Part shown: positions 41,050 through 44,289 of the stretch, one piece after another
Layout of the letters: each line of letters begins with the position of its first letter
Position numbering within the stretch: the first letter of the stretch is position 1
From: Streptomyces rimosus subsp. rimosus
GTDB taxonomy: Bacteria > Actinomycetota > Actinomycetes > Streptomycetales > Streptomycetaceae
DNA: 44,289 nucleotides
Assembly (NCBI RefSeq): GCF_000720725.1
Contig: NZ_JOCQ01000070.1
Coordinates: forward strand, 1-44,289
Direction of reading: 5' to 3'
Program-made: the position numbers and the translations under genes
Notes under the pieces: generated by a model
Database searches by the model: none
Seen by the model: only the letters and a program-made list of their open reading frames with translations
What the model was told of the DNA's origin: nothing

Positions 41050-41961
41050 ATGGGGAACTTCTTGGCGGGCAAGGTGGTCGCCGTCACCGGCGCGGGCCGC
41101 GGCATCGGCCGCGCGGTGGCCCTCGCCTGCGCCGGGCAGGGCGCCCGGGTGGTCGTCAACGACTACGGGGTGTCCGTCGCGGGCGCCGAGCCGAGCAGCG
41201 AGGTCGCCGAAGCGGTGGCCAAGGAGATCGAGCAGGCCGGTGGCGAGGCGGTCGCGGTGGCGGACGACGTGTCCACCATGGCGGGCGGCCAGCGCGTCGT
41301 GGACACGGCGCTCACCCGGTACGGGCGCATCGACGGCGCGGTCTGCGTGGCCGGCATCCTGCGCGAGCGCATGCTGTTCAACATGACCGAGGAGGAGTGG
41401 GACCCGGTCGTCGCGACGCACCTGAAAGGCACGTTCACCGTCTTCCGCGCGGCCTCCGCCGTCATGCGCCGCCAACGGTCCGGCACCCTCATCGGCTTCA
41501 CCAGCGGCAACCACCAGGGCAGCGTCTCCCAGGCCAACTACGCGTCGGCCAAGGGCGGCGTCATCTCCCTGGTACGCAGCGCCGCACTCGGCCTGAGCCG
41601 GTACGGCGTGACCGCCAACGCGGTGGCGCCGGTCGCCCGGACGCGGATGTCCGCGGGCGTACCGATGGAGCTGACGGAGATCGGCGAGCCCGAGGACGTC
41701 GCGGCCCTGGTCGTGTACCTGCTCAGCGAGCGCGCCGCGGCGGAACGGATCACCGGGCAGGTCTACACGGCCGCCGGGCCGAAGATCGCGGTCTGGGCCC
41801 AGCCGAGGGAACTGCGCTCGGCGTACGCGGAGGGCGGGTGGACGCCGGAGAAGATCGCGGAGGTGCTGCCGGGGGCGGTGGGGGTGGATCCGATGCCTTT
41901 GCTGGAGCGGGTGGAGGCGATGGCTGCGGCGGCGGCCGAGGGGCAGCGCCCCAACCAGTAG
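41050..41961 (+). CDS. Short-chain dehydrogenase, hydroxyacyl-CoA dehydrogenase-like
   Basis: 303 aa from ATG 41050 (GGAAGG about 11 nt upstream). NAD-binding VVAVTGAGRGIGRAVA, VVVNDYG (an Asp after the second strand, favouring NAD), SGNHQGSVSQANYASAKGG with the catalytic Ser/Tyr/Lys, and an extended C-terminus of about 50 residues beyond the usual FabG length (TPEKIAEVLPGAVGVDPMPLLERVEAM). That extension and the VVNDYG signature resemble the (R)-hydroxyacyl-CoA dehydrogenase domain of multifunctional beta-oxidation enzymes. It heads a unit with an acyl-CoA dehydrogenase and an alcohol dehydrogenase. Confidence 0.93.
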   Translation: MGNFLAGKVVAVTGAGRGIGRAVALACAGQGARVVVNDYGVSVAGAEPSSEVAEAVAKEIEQAGGEAVAVADDVSTMAGGQRVVDTALTRYGRIDGAVCVAGILRERMLFNMTEEEWDPVVATHLKGTFTVFRAASAVMRRQRSGTLIGFTSGNHQGSVSQANYASAKGGVISLVRSAALGLSRYGVTANAVAPVARTRMSAGVPMELTEIGEPEDVAALVVYLLSERAAAERITGQVYTAAGPKIAVWAQPRELRSAYAEGGWTPEKIAEVLPGAVGVDPMPLLERVEAMAAAAAEGQRPNQ

Positions 41962-42003
41962 CCGGGCTGGACCGGGTCGTGGCGACGTGGGGGGGGGCTT
42001 ACG

Positions 42004-43173
42004 GTGGATTTCTCGTTCGGGGAAGAGGAAGCGGTCTTCCGGGAGGAGGCCCGTGGCTGGCTCGTGCGGCACCTGGGCTCGGTTGCTCGTTCTGACGACT
42101 GGCGCGTTCGTCTGGCCTGGGAGCGCGAGCTGGGCCGGGCCGGGTGGATCGGGATCGGGTGGGACCGTGCCCACGGCTCGTACGGGAACCGGGCGGCCAC
42201 GCTCACGCAGCAGGTGGTGTGGGCGGAGGAGTACGCGGCGGCGCGTGCGCCGGAGCGGGTGGGGCACATCGGTGAGCACCTGCTCGCTCCCACCGTGCTC
42301 GCGTACGGGGACGCCGCGCAGCGGGATCGTTTCCTCCCGCCCGTCGCGCGGGGCGAGGAACTGTGGTGCCAGGGGTACAGCGAGCCCGGCGCGGGTTCCG
42401 ACCTGGCCGCGGTCCGTACGGCGGCCGTACGGGACGGGGCCGTCTACCGGCTCACCGGGCAGAAGATCTGGACCTCGCTGGCGCGCGAGGCCGACTGGAT
42501 CTTCGTGCTCGCCCGGACCGACCCGGACGGGCACCGGCACCGCGGACTGTCCTTCCTGCTGGTGCCCATGGACCAGCCGGGGCGGATCGAGGTGCGGCCG
42601 ATCCGGCAGCTGACGGGCACGGCCGAGTTCAACGAGGTGTTCTTCGACGGCGCGGTGGCGCGGGCCGAGCACGTGGTCGGGGGGCCCGGGGCCGGGTGGC
42701 GGGTGGCGATGGGGCTGCTGGCGCTGGAGCGTGGCGTCTCCACGCTCGCCCAACAGGTCGCGTTTGCACGCGAGTTGACTGAAGTAATCCACGAGGCCGT
42801 ACGGACCGGCGCGGCGGACGATCCCGTACTGCGGGACCGGCTCGTACGGCAGTGGGCCGAGCTGCGCGTCATGCGCTGGAACGCGCTGCGCACCCTCGGG
42901 CCCGCCGCCGGTGACGCGGGCGCGCCCAGTGTGGCGAAGCTGCTGTGGGCCGGGTGGCACCAGCGGATGGGGGAGCTGGCGATGCACGTACGGGGAGCGG
43001 GCGCGGCGTCCGGGCCGGGGGACTGGTCGGCGGACGCCCCGTACGAACTCGACGCGGCACAGCGGCGGTTCCTGTTCAGCCGGGCCGACACGGTCTACGG
43101 CGGGTCGGACGAGATCCAGCGCAGCATCATCGCCGGGCGTGTGCTCGGCCTCGACGGAGGGCGGAAGCGCTGA
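42004..43173 (+). CDS. Acyl-CoA dehydrogenase, FadE28/29-like single subunit
   Basis: 389 aa from GTG 42004, after a run of nine G residues. N-terminal VDFSFGEEEAVFREEARGWLV, WCQGYSEPGAGSDLA, TGQKIWTSLAREADW and C-terminal YGGSDEIQRSIIAGRVLGL. The MCAD-position Glu is Gly; Glu242 in LALERG matches the helix-G base of isovaleryl-CoA-type enzymes. Like the enzyme at 36527 it lacks RxQFG, so it may need a partner chain such as the one at 37660. It overlaps the alcohol dehydrogenase start by 1 nt. Confidence 0.93.
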   Translation: MDFSFGEEEAVFREEARGWLVRHLGSVARSDDWRVRLAWERELGRAGWIGIGWDRAHGSYGNRAATLTQQVVWAEEYAAARAPERVGHIGEHLLAPTVLAYGDAAQRDRFLPPVARGEELWCQGYSEPGAGSDLAAVRTAAVRDGAVYRLTGQKIWTSLAREADWIFVLARTDPDGHRHRGLSFLLVPMDQPGRIEVRPIRQLTGTAEFNEVFFDGAVARAEHVVGGPGAGWRVAMGLLALERGVSTLAQQVAFARELTEVIHEAVRTGAADDPVLRDRLVRQWAELRVMRWNALRTLGPAAGDAGAPSVAKLLWAGWHQRMGELAMHVRGAGAASGPGDWSADAPYELDAAQRRFLFSRADTVYGGSDEIQRSIIAGRVLGLDGGRKR

Positions 43174-44243
43174 TGAGGGGCGTCATCTTCGAGGGCGGGC
43201 AGCCGCCGCGGGTCGTGGCCGACCTGGAGGTACGGGGGCCGGGGCCCGGCGAGGTGCTGGTCGGCATCCGGGCGGCGGGGCTGTGCCACAGCGATGTGTC
43301 AGTGGTCGATGGGACGATTCCTTATCCGGTGCCCGTGGTGCTGGGGCACGAGGGCGCGGGCGTGGTCGAGGAGGTGGGGGACGGGGTCACACACGTAGCG
43401 GCAGGAGATCATGTCGCGCTGTCCACGCTGGCCAACTGCGGGACGTGCGCGGAGTGCGACCGCGGCCGGCCCACGATGTGCCGCGCGTCGATCGGCAGGC
43501 CCGGCAAGCCGTTCCGGCACGGCGGCCGGGCGGTGTACGGCTTCGCGTCCAACTCGGCCTTCGCGGAGCGCACGGTCGTCAAGGCCGTGCAGGCGGTGCG
43601 GATCGCCCGGGAGATCCCGCTGACCTCGGCGGCGCTGATCGGGTGCGGCGTACTGACCGGGGTCGGCGCCGTCCTGAACCGCGCGCGGGTGGAGCCGGGG
43701 GACACGGTGGTGGTCATCGGCACGGGCGGCATCGGGCTGAACGTCCTCCAGGGCGCCCGGCTGGCCAACGCCTCGGTGATCGTCGCGGTGGACGTCAACC
43801 CGGCGAAGGAGACGGTGGCGCGGCAGTTCGGGGCGACGCACTTCGTCGACGCGTCGGCGGTGCCGGACACGGTCGAGGCCGTGCGGACCGTGCTGCCGAC
43901 CGGCGCCGACCACACCTTCGAGTGCGTGGGCAGCGTGCGGCTGATCCGGCAGGCCGTGGACCTCCTCGACCGGCACGGGCAGGCGGTCCTGCTCGGCGTA
44001 CCGCCGGCCGCCGCCGAGGCGTCGTTCCCGGTCGCGTCGATGTACCTGGACAAGTCCATCCTGGGCTGCCGCTACGGCTCCGCCCGCCCGCAGCGCGACA
44101 TCGCCCGCTACGCCCGCCTCTACGCCGAGGGCCGCCTCCTCCTGGACGAGCTGGTGACCAGGACGTACGCGATCGAGGACTTCCCGAAGGCGGTGGAGGA
44201 CATGCGGCGGGGGCGGCTGGCCAGAGGGGTGCTGACGTTCTGA
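43173..44243 (+). CDS. Zinc-dependent alcohol dehydrogenase (MDR superfamily)
   Basis: 356 aa from ATG 43173. Catalytic zinc ligands Cys38 (LCHSD), His59 and Glu60 (GHEGAG); structural zinc Cys89, Cys92, Cys95 and Cys103 (CGTCAECDRGRPTMC). Rossmann motif VVVIGTGGIGLNVLQGA, then VAVDVNPAKE indicating NAD preference. Class III-like overall layout, similar to the mycobacterial 'NDMA-dependent/AdhD' type enzymes. It oxidises an alcohol to an aldehyde or ketone in the cytoplasm. Last gene of the SDR-ACAD-ADH unit; the 46 bp that remain in the window are non-coding. Confidence 0.95.
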   Translation: MRGVIFEGGQPPRVVADLEVRGPGPGEVLVGIRAAGLCHSDVSVVDGTIPYPVPVVLGHEGAGVVEEVGDGVTHVAAGDHVALSTLANCGTCAECDRGRPTMCRASIGRPGKPFRHGGRAVYGFASNSAFAERTVVKAVQAVRIAREIPLTSAALIGCGVLTGVGAVLNRARVEPGDTVVVIGTGGIGLNVLQGARLANASVIVAVDVNPAKETVARQFGATHFVDASAVPDTVEAVRTVLPTGADHTFECVGSVRLIRQAVDLLDRHGQAVLLGVPPAAAEASFPVASMYLDKSILGCRYGSARPQRDIARYARLYAEGRLLLDELVTRTYAIEDFPKAVEDMRRGRLARGVLTF

Positions 44244-44289
44244 CCCCCTCCCGTCCCAGGCCCCCGTCCCAGGCCCCCCATCCCCGGAC

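Noticed and set aside
40824..42095. 423-codon plus-strand frame over the minisatellite and SDR
   Set aside because: Its GRAAPGRAGS repeats come from the minisatellite, and the rest is an off-frame shadow of the SDR gene.

Overview
The window is high-GC, coding-dense chromosomal DNA with Streptomyces codon use, and it carries several Streptomyces developmental genes. Two calls settle the placement: a WhiB-family protein that matches WhiD closely (18776-19108) and, divergent from it, the orphan response regulator BldM (19488-20099). They sit in the actinobacterial block groES-groEL1-whiB-sigD-like sigma-guaB-guaB3, which is also present in Mycobacterium tuberculosis (Rv3418c to Rv3410c). No rRNA, tRNA, CRISPR array, transposase or phage gene was seen.

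Layout. (1) 1-5028, minus strand: an envelope operon of OmpR-type response regulator, sensor kinase, LytR-CpsA-Psr (LCP) ligase and an FtsW/RodA-type SEDS glycosyltransferase cut by the window edge. (2) 5029-5867: about 840 bases without a credible gene. It holds nested inverted repeats, then the groE promoter with two CIRCE operators. (3) 5868-7902: groES-groEL1. (4) 8075-16032: a sugar or glycan catabolic locus, comprising a CUT1 ABC importer without its own ATPase, a 2-hydroxyacid dehydrogenase, a DeoR/LacI-hybrid regulator and a divergent DUF2264 protein with a TTA codon at position 6. (5) 16108-18622: SDR, MOSC protein and LysR regulator. (6) 18776-24211: whiD, bldM, ECF sigma (SigD/ShbA-like), guaB, a small RelE/ParE-like ORF and guaB3. 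(7) 24285-28165: small membrane protein, a nucleotide-sugar dehydrogenase lacking the catalytic cysteine, and glpD. (8) 28551-33811: an active membrane Ser/Thr kinase followed by a degenerate, split pseudokinase with a late TTA codon; both appear to end in a similar extracytoplasmic domain. (9) 33847-44243: a winged-helix AlkZ/YcaQ-like protein, then an acyl-CoA/ring-type catabolic region (amidohydrolase, three acyl-CoA dehydrogenases, cyclase, SDR, Zn-alcohol dehydrogenase) interrupted by an RsbW-like anti-sigma ATPase.

How it fits together. The core is housekeeping (chaperonin, purine nucleotides) interleaved with sporulation control. A sigma-BldN type promoter (CGTAAC-N16-CGTTGA) lies upstream of bldM, and a 10+10 bp palindrome lies upstream of whiD. 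Two catabolic modules flank the core. The most unexpected signals are: a nearly identical 19-bp TetR-type operator (core CTGACGGnCCGTCAG) in front of two catabolic transcription units about 6 kb apart; the pseudokinase with a roughly 240-residue insertion in its activation segment; active-site substitutions in the nucleotide-sugar dehydrogenase (Cys to Thr) and GuaB3 (Cys to His); and several in-frame or promoter-proximal minisatellites. All family calls come from reading translated motifs; no database search was run.
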